Positions 34,613 through 43,863 of a stretch of DNA of 64,000 nucleotides are shown piece by piece. The stretch lies in contig NZ_CP013630.1 in the NCBI RefSeq assembly GCF_001664485.1, forward strand, positions 2,049,001 through 2,113,000. Reading direction: 5' to 3'. This DNA is from Rhizobium sp. N324. GTDB taxonomy: Bacteria > Pseudomonadota > Alphaproteobacteria > Rhizobiales > Rhizobiaceae. Position 1 is the first letter of the stretch. Each line of letters begins with the position of its first letter. The translations under genes and the position numbers were made by a program. The notes beneath the pieces were generated by a model. That model made no database searches. It had not been told where the DNA came from and saw only the letters and a program-made list of their open reading frames with translations.

Positions 34613-35398
34613 ATGAACCTGAACACGCCTGCATTTTCAAGCTTCACCCATGACGGATTGCAGCTCGCCTTCTTCGACGAGGGCGATCCGGCCGGCGTGC
34701 CCGTCCTGTTGATCCACGGTTTTGCCTCGACCGCAAACGTCAACTGGGTGCATCCGGGCTGGCTGAAGACGCTGGGGGATGCCGGCTACCGGGTAATCGC
34801 CATCGACAATCGCGGCCACGGCGCAAGCGACAAGCCGCACGACACTGAGGCCTACCGTCCATGGGTAATGGCAGGCGATGCGATCGCGCTTCTCGACCAT
34901 CTCGGCATTCCGGAAGCCAATGTCATGGGCTATTCGATGGGCGCGCGCATTTCCGTCTTTGCCGCCCTTGCCAATCCGCATCGTGTCAGTTCGCTGGTGC
35001 TCGGCGGCCTCGGTATCGGCATGACCGACGGCGTCGGCGACTGGGACCCGATCGCCGATGCACTGCTTGCTCCTTCGCTCGATGACGTCAGGCATGAGCG
35101 CGGCCGGATGTTCCGCGCCTTCGCCGAGCAGACAAAGAGCGATCGCGTCGCCCTTGCTGATTGTATCCGCGGCTCGCGCGATCTCGTCGCCCGCTCGGAT
35201 ATGGCAAGGCTCGACATGCCGGCGCTGATCGGCGTCGGCACGAAAGACGATATCGCCGGTTCGCCGCAGGAATTGGCGGCGCTCATGCCCAATGCCGAAG
35301 CGCTCGATATTCCGGGCCGCGATCACATGCTCGCCGTCGGCGACAGGGTTTTCAAGCAGGCGGTGCTGGCCTTCTACGCGAAGGTCGCCAGTGGGTGA
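34613..35398 (+). CDS. alpha/beta hydrolase
   Basis: A 261-residue hydrolase from ATG 34613 (AAAAGGAAG upstream). Oxyanion region LLIHGFAST, nucleophile Ser108 in GYSMG, and the catalytic His in GRDHML near residue 241. NRGHGASDKP is typical of the esterase/lactonase branch. The substrate is not evident. It is divergent from the zinc-finger gene. Confidence 0.85.
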   Translation: MNLNTPAFSSFTHDGLQLAFFDEGDPAGVPVLLIHGFASTANVNWVHPGWLKTLGDAGYRVIAIDNRGHGASDKPHDTEAYRPWVMAGDAIALLDHLGIPEANVMGYSMGARISVFAALANPHRVSSLVLGGLGIGMTDGVGDWDPIADALLAPSLDDVRHERGRMFRAFAEQTKSDRVALADCIRGSRDLVARSDMARLDMPALIGVGTKDDIAGSPQELAALMPNAEALDIPGRDHMLAVGDRVFKQAVLAFYAKVASG

Positions 35399-35538
35399 CA
35401 TCGGCGGTGACATCATCGTGATGCCGACAACCCATGCTAAAAAACCATGGCGATAGCACCCATTTATGTTATTGCCGTTTTCCACTATATATTGGCATTC
35501 CGAAAACGGCATTCCTGTTGGCAACGAGGAGAGCGGCG

Positions 35539-36372
35539 ATGGTCGCCAAGACTGACATTCGTGCTTTTGAGACAGGCCATCCGCTGAAGGTGATGGATCC
35601 CATCTGGGACAGCCTGCGCGAGGAAGCCCGGCTCGCCGCCGAACGGGATCCGGTTCTCGCCGCCTTCCTCTACTCGACGGTGATCAACTACCATTCGCTC
35701 GAGGAATGCGTCATCCATCGCATCTGCGAACGTCTCGATCACCCCGACATGCAGGCGAACCTGCTTCGCCAGACTTTCGAGGAAATGCTGTTCGATTGGC
35801 CGGAATGGAGCTCCATTCTGCGCGTCGATATCCAGGCCATCTACGACCGCGATCCCGCCTGCCTGCGCTTCATGGAGGCCGTGCTCTATTTCAAGGGCTT
35901 CCATGCGCTGCAGACGCATCGTCTCGCCCATTGGCTGCTGAACCGTGGCCGGCGAGATTTCGCGCTCTATCTGCAGAGCCGCTCCTCCAGCGTCTTCCAG
36001 ACCGATATCAATCCGGCCGCCCGTATCGGCAAGGGCATCTTCCTCGATCACGCCACCGGCCTCGTCGTCGGTGAGACGGCTGTTATCGGCGACAATGTCT
36101 CGATCCTGCACAACGTCACGCTCGGCGGCACCGGCAAAGAGGGGGCCGACCGCCATCCGAAGATCGGCAGCGGCGTCATGATCGGCGCCGGCGCTAAGAT
36201 CCTCGGCAATATCGAGATCGGCTACTGCTCACGCATCGCCGCCGGCTCCGTCGTCTTGAAGGCGGTGCCGCCGAAGAAGACCGTCGCCGGCGTGCCGGCC
36301 AAGGTCGTCGGCGAGGCCGGGTGTTCCGAGCCGTCGCGCAACATGGACCAGGTGATCGGCGCCGATATCTGA
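35539..36372 (+). CDS. cysE: serine O-acetyltransferase
   Basis: A 277-residue enzyme that acetylates L-serine for cysteine synthesis. N-terminal helical domain (PIWDSLREEARLAAERDPVL), then left-handed beta-helix hexapeptides with the catalytic His/Asp region (ARIGKGIFLDHATGLVVGET, ILHNVTLGGTGKEGADRHPK, MIGAGAKILGNIEIG). Start ATG 35539 with GAGGAGAG upstream. The ORF continues to 35434 but without a ribosome site. The C-terminal tail (SRNMDQVIGADI) ends in Ile, as required for binding cysteine synthase. Confidence 0.95.
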   Translation: MVAKTDIRAFETGHPLKVMDPIWDSLREEARLAAERDPVLAAFLYSTVINYHSLEECVIHRICERLDHPDMQANLLRQTFEEMLFDWPEWSSILRVDIQAIYDRDPACLRFMEAVLYFKGFHALQTHRLAHWLLNRGRRDFALYLQSRSSSVFQTDINPAARIGKGIFLDHATGLVVGETAVIGDNVSILHNVTLGGTGKEGADRHPKIGSGVMIGAGAKILGNIEIGYCSRIAAGSVVLKAVPPKKTVAGVPAKVVGEAGCSEPSRNMDQVIGADI

Positions 36373-36511
36373 GGGGCTGCCGGAAAAGGATCGGGAAAAA
36401 TCGGCGGGCCCCAGGTGGGGACGGAAATTGCCAAGTGGCAACCTTGCCTTTACACCGCTGCTTTTCCTGTGCAAGAAGCGGCCAATCAAGACCGTTTACG
36501 GAGATGACAGA

Positions 36512-36715
36512 GTGAAGCCAGAAGAAATCAAGAAGCTCGACGCCTATTTCAAACGCATGCTCAACCCGCAGATCGTCGTCAAGGCGCGTCCGCGCAAGAA
36601 TGATTCTGCGGAAGTCTATCTCGGCGAAGAATTTCTGGGCGTCGTCTATATCGATGACGAGGACGGCGACCGCTCCTACAACTTTTCGATGGCGATCCTC
36701 GACGTCGATCTCTGA
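36512..36715 (+). CDS. DUF3126 protein
   Basis: A 67-residue protein from GTG 36512 (GGAGATG upstream): KPEEIKKLDAYFKRML, then KARPRKNDSAEVYLGEEF, GVVYIDDEDGDRSYNFSMAI. It is a very conserved alphaproteobacterial family of unknown function. It is often found next to cysE, as here (139 bases after cysE), so the two may be co-transcribed. A terminator follows. Confidence 0.9.
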   Translation: MKPEEIKKLDAYFKRMLNPQIVVKARPRKNDSAEVYLGEEFLGVVYIDDEDGDRSYNFSMAILDVDL

Positions 36716-36734
36716 TCACGCTCGAACGCTTTCA

Positions 36735-36770
36735 AAGGACCGAACGGCGCGATCCGTTCGGTCCTTTTCC
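36735..36770 (+). terminator. intrinsic terminator after the DUF3126 gene
   Basis: GGACCGAACGG (36737-36747) pairs with CCGTTCGGTCC (36754-36764), followed by TTTTCC. Strong 11-bp stem. Confidence 0.85.
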
Positions 36771-36910
36771 ATTTTCTGGGCTCGGGCCGAAAATTTATTT
36801 AAAGCTTCCGGTTGCGCTGATCTGATATATATTAGCAAAATCAGTTAAAGACGTACGTGCCCCGGCGCGCATCCTTTGTTTTATTATTGTAACGCAACCC
36901 TTGGGTGTTT

Positions 36911-36948
36911 TGCAACGCACAAGACTACTTGACTATTTGTGCGTTGCA
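36911..36948. promoter_or_regulatory. inverted repeat with two TGCN3GCA sites, candidate PhaR operator
   Basis: TGCAACGCACAA (36911-36922) and TTGTGCGTTGCA (36937-36948) are perfect inverted copies with a 14-base spacer. Each arm contains TGC-NNN-GCA, the pattern bound by the PHB-responsive regulator PhaR in alphaproteobacteria. They lie 41 bases before the phasin start, where PhaR represses phasin genes until PHB granules titrate it. Confidence 0.6.
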
Positions 36949-36988
36949 GCTACCCTGCCGCCATCCCACAGCCCAACGGAGGACGGTC

Positions 36989-37360
36989 ATGTTCAACTTT
37001 GACGATGCAAACAGGAAGAGCAAGGAAGCTGTCGATACGGCGCTGAGAACCTATTCCGATACGACCAGGGGCTTCCAGGCGATTGCCGCCGAAGCTGCTG
37101 ACTATTCGAAGAAATCCTTTCAGGACGCGGTGACGCATTTCGAAACGCTGGCCGGCGTCAAGAGCTTCGAGGCCGCTTTCGAACTTCAGACCAATTACGT
37201 CAAATCCTATTTCGAAGGTCTCGTTTCCGAGACGACGAAGCTTAGCGAGATGTATGCCGATCTCGCCAAATCCGCTTACAAGCCCTATGAAGCGCCGATC
37301 GCCGCTGCCGTCGCCAAGACCGCCAGGCAGGCGCAGCCTTCCACACCAGCCGCTGCATGA
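36989..37360 (+). CDS. phasin family protein
   Basis: A 123-residue phasin that would coat polyhydroxybutyrate granules. The pattern is all-helical and amphipathic: FDDANRKSKEAVDTALRTYS, FQAIAAEAADYSKKSFQDAV, FETLAGVKSFEAAFELQTNY, then an Ala/Pro tail. ATG 36989 has GGAGG upstream. The ORF reaches 36905, but that part would cover the operator. Carbon storage as PHB is typical of rhizobia. Confidence 0.9.
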   Translation: MFNFDDANRKSKEAVDTALRTYSDTTRGFQAIAAEAADYSKKSFQDAVTHFETLAGVKSFEAAFELQTNYVKSYFEGLVSETTKLSEMYADLAKSAYKPYEAPIAAAVAKTARQAQPSTPAAA

Positions 37361-37403
37361 ATTGATTGCGACGGCGCAACCTGCGCTACATATTGAAATT
37401 TAG

Positions 37404-37439
37404 AGACCGGCTACGCATCTGTGGCCGGTCTTTTTGTTT
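37404..37439 (+). terminator. intrinsic terminator after the phasin gene
   Basis: AGACCGGC (37404-37411) pairs with GCCGGTCT (37424-37431) and is followed by TTTTGTTT. Confidence 0.85.
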
Positions 37440-37630
37440 CTACTTTCGCTGCAACGCCTCCAATGGGATCGCCGGGGACTTTTTTGGTCTTTCCCGTGCA
37501 TGCCCGCCATTTCTTGATTGCAGTGACTGACAGGGGGCTTAAAATCGGCCTATTATGAACTAAGTTAGTGTTTCAGATATTCGGCGGGAAAAGCACCCTC
37601 CCATGCTCCGCCGGATTGCTTGAGGAATGA

Positions 37631-37987
37631 ATGACAATGATCGCAAAGCCGATCCGGATGCAGAACGACAGCGATAGGAACGGGGAGAACGGAAATCGAA
37701 CCTCGGTCATCACACGCACCAAGCCGAAGACCAAGAAGCCCAATCTCTACCGCGTGCTGCTTTTGAATGACGACTACACGCCCATGGAATTCGTCATCCA
37801 TATTCTGGAGCGTTTTTTTCAAAAGGATCGTGAAAGTGCCACCCGCATCATGCTCCATGTCCATAACCACGGCGTCGGCGAATGCGGAATATTCACATAC
37901 GAGGTAGCGGAAACGAAGGTCAGCCAGGTGATGGACTTCGCCCGGCAGCACCAGCATCCGCTGCAATGCGTCATGGAAAAGAAGTGA
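37631..37987 (+). CDS. clpS: ClpA adaptor protein
   Basis: A 118-residue protein (ATG 37631 or 37637, both near GAGGA). The ClpS core is clear: [40 protein letters not shown], and the C-terminal [16 protein letters not shown]. It binds the ClpA N-domain and hands over N-degron substrates. It lies 10 bases before clpA, so the pair is an operon. This is the larger chromosomal ClpS with a basic N-terminal extension. Confidence 0.95.
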   Translation: MTMIAKPIRMQNDSDRNGENGNRTSVITRTKPKTKKPNLYRVLLLNDDYTPMEFVIHILERFFQKDRESATRIMLHVHNHGVGECGIFTYEVAETKVSQVMDFARQHQHPLQCVMEKK

Positions 37988-37997
37988 GGATCTGAAC

Positions 37998-40490
37998 GTG
38001 CCAACATTTTCGCCTAGTTTAGAGAAGGCGCTCCATCAGGCACTGACCTTTGCCAACGAGCGGCATCACGAATATGCGACGCTCGAGCATCTGCTGCTCG
38101 CCCTGATCGACGATGCCGATGCGGCCGCGGTCATGGGCGCCTGCAATGTCGATCTCGACGTGCTGCGCAAGACGCTCGTCGAATATGTCGATAATGAACT
38201 CTCCAATCTGATCACCGGGTATGACGAGGATTCGAAGCCGACCTCCGGCTTCCAGCGTGTCATCCAGCGTGCCGTCATCCATGTGCAGTCGTCCGGACGT
38301 GAAGAAGTGACCGGCGCCAACGTGCTCGTCGCGATCTTCGCCGAGCGGGAAAGCCATGCCGCCTATTTCCTGCAGGAGCAGGAGATGACCCGCTACGACG
38401 CCGTCAATTATATCTCCCACGGCATCGGCAAGCGCCCGGGCGCTTCGGAAGCGCGCCCCCCGCGCGGCGCCGAGGAGGAAGCCGAGAGCAGCAAGCCAAC
38501 CGCCCGCGGCGGTGAGGAAGAGGGCGGCCCCAAGAAGCAGCAGGATGCGCTCAAGGCCTATTGCGTCAATCTCAACGAGAAGGCCAAGGGCGGCAAGATC
38601 GACCCGCTGATCGGCCGTCACGCCGAGGTAAGCCGCACCATCCAGATCCTGTGCCGCCGTTCGAAGAACAATCCGCTCTATGTCGGTGATCCCGGCGTTG
38701 GCAAGACGGCGATCGCCGAAGGCCTGGCCAAGCGCATCGTCGAAGGCAAGGTTCCCGAAGCGCTCGCCGATGCGACGATCTTCTCGCTCGACATGGGCAC
38801 GCTGCTTGCCGGCACGCGCTACCGTGGCGATTTCGAGGAGCGCCTGAAGCAGGTCGTCAAGGAACTGGAAGAATATCCGGGTGCGGTGCTGTTCATCGAC
38901 GAAATCCACACGGTGATCGGTGCGGGCGCCACCTCAGGCGGCGCGATGGATGCATCGAACCTCTTGAAGCCGGCTCTGTCATCTGGCGCGATCCGCTGCA
39001 TCGGTTCGACCACCTACAAGGAATACCGTCAGTTCTTCGAAAAGGATCGAGCGCTGGTCCGCCGGTTCCAGAAGATCGACGTCAGCGAGCCGTCGATCGA
39101 TGATGCGATCGAGATCATGAAGGGCTTGAAGCCCTATTTCGAGGAATACCACCATCTGCGTTATTCCAACGATGCCATCAAGTCGGCCGTCGAACTGTCG
39201 GCCCGCTACATCTCCGACCGCAAGCTGCCGGACAAGGCAATCGACGTGATCGACGAAACCGGTGCTGCCCAGATGCTGCTGCCGCCCTCGAAGCGCCGCA
39301 AGCTGATCACCGAAAAGGAGATCGAAGCGACGGTCGCGACGATGGCGCGCATTCCGCCGAAGACCGTGTCGAAGGACGACGAAGCGGTGCTTGCCAATCT
39401 CGAGCAGGAATTGCGGTCGGTCGTCTACGGCCAGGATATCGCCATCGAAGCCCTGTCGACCTCGATCAAGCTGGCGCGCGCCGGCCTGCGCGAGCCGAAC
39501 AAGCCGATCGGCGCCTATGTCTTCTCCGGTCCGACCGGCGTCGGCAAGACCGAGGTGGCAAAGCAACTGGCCTCGTCGCTCGGCGTCGAGCTGCTGCGCT
39601 TCGACATGTCAGAATATATGGAGCGCCACACGGTCTCGCGTCTGCTCGGCGCACCTCCCGGCTATGTCGGTTTCGACCAGGGCGGTCTTCTCACAGATGG
39701 CGTCGACCAGCATCCGCATTGCGTGGTCCTGCTCGACGAAATCGAGAAGGCGCATCCGGATATCTACAATATCCTGCTTCAGGTCATGGACCACGGCACG
39801 CTGACCGACCATAACGGCAAGAAGATCGACTTCCGCAACGTCATCCTGATCATGACGACGAATGCGGGCGCGTCCGAAATGGCCAAGGCGGCGATCGGCT
39901 TCGGCTCGTCAAAACGCACCGGCGAGGACGAGGAGGCGCTCACCCGCCTGTTCACGCCGGAATTCCGCAACCGTCTCGATGCGATCATTCCCTTCGCGGC
40001 GCTGCCGACGGCCGTCATTCACAAGGTCGTGCAGAAGTTCATCATGCAGCTGGAGGCCCAGCTTTCCGAAAGGAACGTCACCTTCGACCTGCATGAGGAT
40101 GCGATCGCCTGGCTGTCGGAAAAGGGTTACGACGAGAAGATGGGCGCCCGCCCGCTGGCCCGCGTGATCCAGGACACGATCAAGAAGCCGCTTGCCAACG
40201 AAATCCTCTTCGGCAAGCTGAAGAAGGGCGGCGTCGTCAACGTCACCGTCGGTCCGAAGGAAGACGGCAAGCCCGGCATCGTGCTGGAGGCCATCCCGGA
40301 TACGGCGCCGATCAAGCCGAAGCCGGAAGCCGAAGTCGCTCATCCCGAAACCGACGGCGAGGGCGATGGCGAGCTGAAGACCAAGGCGGCGCCCAAGACC
40401 CGCGCCAAGACGGTCCCGCAGGCCGAGCCCGAGGTCCGTGACGCGCCCAAGAAGGGAAGCGCGGTTCCGAAGGTTCCGCGCAAGAAATGA
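37998..40490 (+). CDS. clpA: ATP-dependent Clp protease ATPase subunit
   Basis: An 830-residue AAA+ unfoldase from GTG 37998. N-terminal Clp_N double repeat (LEKALHQALTFANERHHEYA), a linker rich in Glu/Arg (about 150-180), first ATPase domain with Walker A GDPGVGKT and Walker B VLFIDEIH, second with GPTGVGKTEVAKQLASSLG and VVLLDEIEKAHPDIYNILLQ. The C-terminal tail beyond the D2 small domain is longer than in E. coli ClpA (758 residues): about 70 residues of Lys/Pro/Glu low complexity. It works with ClpP (elsewhere) and ClpS. Confidence 0.95.
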   Translation: MPTFSPSLEKALHQALTFANERHHEYATLEHLLLALIDDADAAAVMGACNVDLDVLRKTLVEYVDNELSNLITGYDEDSKPTSGFQRVIQRAVIHVQSSGREEVTGANVLVAIFAERESHAAYFLQEQEMTRYDAVNYISHGIGKRPGASEARPPRGAEEEAESSKPTARGGEEEGGPKKQQDALKAYCVNLNEKAKGGKIDPLIGRHAEVSRTIQILCRRSKNNPLYVGDPGVGKTAIAEGLAKRIVEGKVPEALADATIFSLDMGTLLAGTRYRGDFEERLKQVVKELEEYPGAVLFIDEIHTVIGAGATSGGAMDASNLLKPALSSGAIRCIGSTTYKEYRQFFEKDRALVRRFQKIDVSEPSIDDAIEIMKGLKPYFEEYHHLRYSNDAIKSAVELSARYISDRKLPDKAIDVIDETGAAQMLLPPSKRRKLITEKEIEATVATMARIPPKTVSKDDEAVLANLEQELRSVVYGQDIAIEALSTSIKLARAGLREPNKPIGAYVFSGPTGVGKTEVAKQLASSLGVELLRFDMSEYMERHTVSRLLGAPPGYVGFDQGGLLTDGVDQHPHCVVLLDEIEKAHPDIYNILLQVMDHGTLTDHNGKKIDFRNVILIMTTNAGASEMAKAAIGFGSSKRTGEDEEALTRLFTPEFRNRLDAIIPFAALPTAVIHKVVQKFIMQLEAQLSERNVTFDLHEDAIAWLSEKGYDEKMGARPLARVIQDTIKKPLANEILFGKLKKGGVVNVTVGPKEDGKPGIVLEAIPDTAPIKPKPEAEVAHPETDGEGDGELKTKAAPKTRAKTVPQAEPEVRDAPKKGSAVPKVPRKK

Positions 40491-40510
40491 GCTTTCGTCG
40501 TTGAACCGGA

Positions 40511-40542
40511 AAGGGCCGCGTCACTGCGGCCTTTTTGATTTT
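40511..40542 (+). terminator. intrinsic terminator after clpA
   Basis: GGCCGC (40514-40519) pairs with GCGGCC (40526-40531), flanked by A residues on the left and followed by TTTTTGATTTT. Confidence 0.85.
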
Positions 40543-40690
40543 CGGCTCTAAATTATTGCACACGGAGCCCATTCGTATCACACGCCACGATCATTGGAGA
40601 TCTTCTCCATCATCGTCACCGGTGCCGGATATGGGGCCACGCAAATGGCGTACAAAACCTGCGAAAAAAGCTGAGGCATGAACGGACGTT

Positions 40691-41171
40691 TTACGCACGG
40701 CGATCGTCTGGGGGATTACGGAGAATGCTCCTTCCACGAGCCGGAAGCCCGAAATGCGCCCCGAAGTTTGGATGAGATTCGGTCAATCCAGCAGCCGCGT
40801 CACACTGGGATCCGACAAGTTGGACACGCCGGAAGGACGAACTGTCAGGCACGAGATAGGTCGCTTTGACGGAGATGTATAGGGGGTGAGAAGGAGAAGC
40901 GGTCGGCTCTTGATGGATCCGAGGCAATGAAAGCGATGTCCCACTCATCGCCGTCTGCATCGGCAAGTATGCCGGCGGCCGAGCCGTACTGGATCAGAGA
41001 GAGGCCGCAATCCAACTGTTCGGCGATCTTGTGGGCTACCTGGGCGACGGGACCGACCAAGGCGCCCGCCTCATCGTCCCATCGGACCAACGCCGCATTT
41101 GACATATTGACGGGGGCCTTGATCGCGCCGGTCGGCGCTATCTCAGCCAAAATCTGCTTCCGCGTCGACAT
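40691..41171 (-). pseudogene. broken amino-acid ABC transporter binding-protein gene
   Basis: From ATG 41171 the frame reads MSTRKQILAEIAPTGAIKAP, then VNMSNAALVRWDDEAGAL, VAHKIAEQLDCGL and DEWDIAFIASDPSRADRFSF, the N-terminal lobe of an SBP_bac_3 protein. Near SPPIHL the frame is lost. A second frame (to 40691) continues with YISVKATYLVPDSSSFRRVQ, the expected next part of the family, then degenerates. No signal peptide. It lies 11 bases after the hpaI-like gene, so it was the last gene of that operon and is now inactive. Confidence 0.7.
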
Positions 41172-41182
41172 CTTCGAATTCC

Positions 41183-41947
41183 CTAAGATGCGAACCTGGC
41201 CGCGAGTGCCTCGGATCCTCTTGCAAGTAGGGCCACGTCCACACCGACTGCGGTAAACAGCGTCCCCAGCGAAATGCAGCGGGCTGCGAACTTCTCGTCG
41301 GAGGTGAGTATGCCCGTCGGCCTTCCAAGCGCCTTCAAGCGCCTTATCGCGTCCTCGATCGCCACAACTACTTCAGGGTGGCCCGGTTGACCAGGATGGC
41401 CAAAGCTCGCCGCGAGATCAGCCGGGCCGATGAAGATGCCGTCCACTCCTTCGACAGCGGCGATAGACTCGAGATGATCGAGCGCTTCCCGGGTCTCGAT
41501 TTGAAGAAGAAGGCACATCTCCTGGTCCGCGATCCGTGCGTAGTTCGAAACGCGCCCGAAACGGGTCGCACGCGTCAACGCGGAGACACCGCGAATCCCG
41601 CGCGGCGGATACCGTATCGCTGCTACGGCGGCCATCGCCTCCTCTTCATTCTGCACATATGGAACGAGTAGCGTCTGTACGCCGACGTCCAGGAACCGCT
41701 TGATCAGCACAGGGTCGTTGAAGGCAGGGCGCACAACGGGAGAAACTTTATAGGGCGCGACCGCCTGCAATTGAGGCAGGACGGTGAGGACGTCGCTGGG
41801 AGAGTGCTCGGTGTCGAACAGCAACCAGTCGAAGCCTGCCGGCGCCACGATTTCCGCTGCGTAGCTTCCCGGAAGGCCGCACCATAGACCAATCTGGCTC
41901 TGCCCAGCCAGAAGCTTTCGTTTAAAGTGATTGACGGGGAGTTCCAT
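41183..41947 (-). CDS. hpaI: 4-hydroxy-2-oxoheptanedioate aldolase-like (HpaI family)
   Basis: A 254-residue class II aldolase from ATG 41947. [60 protein letters not shown], and the metal-binding Glu/Asp in LQIETREA and [14 protein letters not shown]. HpaI splits 4-hydroxy-2-oxo-heptanedioate to pyruvate and succinic semialdehyde, the last step of homoprotocatechuate breakdown. Related members act on other hydroxy-oxo acids. It is 7 bases after the hydratase gene. Confidence 0.85.
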   Translation of the reverse strand: MELPVNHFKRKLLAGQSQIGLWCGLPGSYAAEIVAPAGFDWLLFDTEHSPSDVLTVLPQLQAVAPYKVSPVVRPAFNDPVLIKRFLDVGVQTLLVPYVQNEEEAMAAVAAIRYPPRGIRGVSALTRATRFGRVSNYARIADQEMCLLLQIETREALDHLESIAAVEGVDGIFIGPADLAASFGHPGQPGHPEVVVAIEDAIRRLKALGRPTGILTSDEKFAARCISLGTLFTAVGVDVALLARGSEALAARFAS

Positions 41948-41954
41948 CGCCACC

Positions 41955-42737
41955 TCACACGAACGAAACGCCGATGGAGCCGATCGGCCCGTAATCGGCC
42001 TGGATGACATCGCCCTTGGCGATATCCACGGGGCGGGTAAACGATCCGGCAAGAACGATCTGGCCCTTCTTCAAGCCACCTCCCACAGCATGGAGCTTGT
42101 TCACGAGCCATGCGAGTCCAGCGGCTGGATGCCCCATGATGGCAGCGGAAACGCCCGACTCCTCGATGATGCCATTTTTCGAAAGCGTCGCGCCGACCCA
42201 GCGGATATCAACATCCATAGGCCGAACGATACGACCACCCACGATGATCGCTCCGAAAGCCGCGTTGTCGGCGATCGTGTCGGTGATCGCTCTTGGCACT
42301 TCGGTTCGATAGTCGATGATTTCGAGAGCTGGAACGACAAATTCGGTTGCCCTCATGACGTCATATATACGGGTGCTTGGACCTTCAAGATCCTCACCCA
42401 TTACGAATGCGAGTTCGACTTCGAGACGAGGCTTGATGAACAGATTCGCTTTGATCTGCGCTCCATCGTTGAAGAGAGCGTCGTCGAGAATCACGCCGTA
42501 GTCGGGCTCCGTCATTTTCGAGGCCATCTGCATTGCTCGCGACGTCAGTCCGATCTTGTGGCCGACCATCCGCGCGCCCTTGGCAACCCGCGCCTGCGCC
42601 CAGAGCGCTTGTATATTGTAGGCGTCTTCGAGTTCCAGGTTCGGGTATGTCTTGCTTGGCTGGACGATTGGTTTGCGTTCGACTTCGGCCTTCAGCAGCG
42701 CGTCGGCTGCCTCCTGGCGTTCCTTTTCCGTGATCAT
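41955..42737 (-). CDS. hpaH: 2-oxo-hept-4-ene-1,7-dioate hydratase-like
   Basis: A 260-residue hydratase of the FAH/MhpD superfamily. [65 protein letters not shown] and [11 protein letters not shown] are family hallmarks, with Glu residues of the metal site visible. It adds water to the oxo-heptenedioate before HpaI acts. It is 23 bases after the dioxygenase gene. Together with HpaI it forms the lower part of a meta-type pathway. Confidence 0.88.
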   Translation of the reverse strand: MITEKERQEAADALLKAEVERKPIVQPSKTYPNLELEDAYNIQALWAQARVAKGARMVGHKIGLTSRAMQMASKMTEPDYGVILDDALFNDGAQIKANLFIKPRLEVELAFVMGEDLEGPSTRIYDVMRATEFVVPALEIIDYRTEVPRAITDTIADNAAFGAIIVGGRIVRPMDVDIRWVGATLSKNGIIEESGVSAAIMGHPAAGLAWLVNKLHAVGGGLKKGQIVLAGSFTRPVDIAKGDVIQADYGPIGSIGVSFV

Positions 42738-42760
42738 GATTTTGGCTCTGTTGGGTTTCG

Positions 42761-43654
42761 CTATTTGATCGGAGGGCGCGGCAGGGTGGCCTCACCCGGC
42801 TCCATGACATAGGTGTAGTCGAGCGAGAACCACGGCCCTGAGATGTCCGCATCGGACGGGTGTGGCTCTTCATGTCGGACGAAGTCGCCGGTCAACGCCC
42901 CGGTCACGCCAAACTGCACGTCGGAGTCGATGTTCGGATCGCTCGGGTCGAAGACCTGCGAGATGAGTGTCTTGTATCCCTGCTTAAAGATGAGCGCGTG
43001 CAAATGGGCGGGTCGATGGGGGTGACGGCCTTGCGCGTTGAGAAGCCGACCTACGACCCCGTCGACAGGAATCGCATAGCCAACCATTTTGACCGTCCTG
43101 AACCAGAAGCGGCCCTCTTGGTCCGTGGTGAGCTTCCCACGGAGGTTCATTTCTGCCTGGTCGGGATCCTGGTTTTCGTAAAGACCGACAGGCGACGCAT
43201 GCCACACGTCGACCTCGGCGCCTGTTACCGACTTGCCCTCCCGATCGATCACCTTCGCATGCACGAACAAAGGCGTGCCTGGAGTCTCGGACCGGATGAT
43301 GGTTCCACCATTTTCGACTCGCGGAGAGTTAAGCCGCCAGAATGGTCCGAGCAACGATTGCGACGTCTCCGTCTGCCCCTTGTCACCGTTATTGAGCAGG
43401 CAGACGAGCGAAGAGACGCCGAGCGACCCTGCCATCAGCACGAACTCGTTGTGACTATCAGTCTGCAATCGGCCAATTTCGTTGAGGACAGCCGTGGCCT
43501 CGCGGAATTCAGCTTCCGAAAGCCTGACCTCCCGTACGAACGCGTGGAGATGCTTCACCACAGCAACGAGTATTTCACGCAGCCTGGGATCCTCGGTGCG
43601 GTTCATCACGGTGAGGACGGCAGGCGTCAACTCGCTCTCAGTTCTGATTGGCAT
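42761..43654 (-). CDS. intradiol ring-cleavage dioxygenase (hydroxyquinol/catechol 1,2-dioxygenase type)
   Basis: A 297-residue non-haem Fe(III) dioxygenase. The N-terminal dimerisation part (DPRLREILVAVVKHLHAFVR) and FEVL-like catalytic core carry all four iron ligands: Tyr159 (GLYENQ), Tyr193 (GYAIP), His217 and His219 (RPAHLHA). LLGPFWRLNSP is typical of the hydroxyquinol branch. It opens a catechol- or hydroxyquinol-like ring by ortho cleavage. First gene of a leftward operon, divergent from the GntR gene. Confidence 0.85.
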   Translation of the reverse strand: MPIRTESELTPAVLTVMNRTEDPRLREILVAVVKHLHAFVREVRLSEAEFREATAVLNEIGRLQTDSHNEFVLMAGSLGVSSLVCLLNNGDKGQTETSQSLLGPFWRLNSPRVENGGTIIRSETPGTPLFVHAKVIDREGKSVTGAEVDVWHASPVGLYENQDPDQAEMNLRGKLTTDQEGRFWFRTVKMVGYAIPVDGVVGRLLNAQGRHPHRPAHLHALIFKQGYKTLISQVFDPSDPNIDSDVQFGVTGALTGDFVRHEEPHPSDADISGPWFSLDYTYVMEPGEATLPRPPIK

Positions 43655-43686
43655 GCTGCCACCTCCTCATCAGGCTCAAATACTGG

Positions 43687-43700
43687 AATAATCGATTATT
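43687..43700. promoter_or_regulatory. palindromic operator candidate, dioxygenase side
   Basis: AATAATCGATTATT is a perfect 14-base palindrome 33 bases before the dioxygenase start. A one-mismatch copy lies at 43850-43863 on the regulator side. FadR-type GntR proteins bind palindromes of this size. Confidence 0.6.
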
Positions 43701-43849
43701 TGTCAAGTTGAGGGGGCGCGACCCCGGCGGTGCGTTTTTCCTTTCCGCCTGCTGATGAGGAGTTAGAATATTGATTCTTAATATCAAAACTTTAAAGTCT
43801 GTGCATTTCCGGGAAATTAAGCCACTTTTGTCAGCAGAAAGTTGACGGA

Positions 43850-43863
43850 AATAATCGTTTATT
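43850..43863. promoter_or_regulatory. near-palindromic operator candidate, regulator side
   Basis: AATAATCGTTTATT differs from the palindrome at 43687-43700 by one base. It lies 33 bases before the GntR start, the same distance as the first copy from its gene, which fits shared and autogenous control. Confidence 0.6.

Noticed and set aside
40678-40869. 63-codon plus-strand frame after clpA
   Set aside because: It overlaps the decayed end of the binding-protein relic on the other strand and has no family features.
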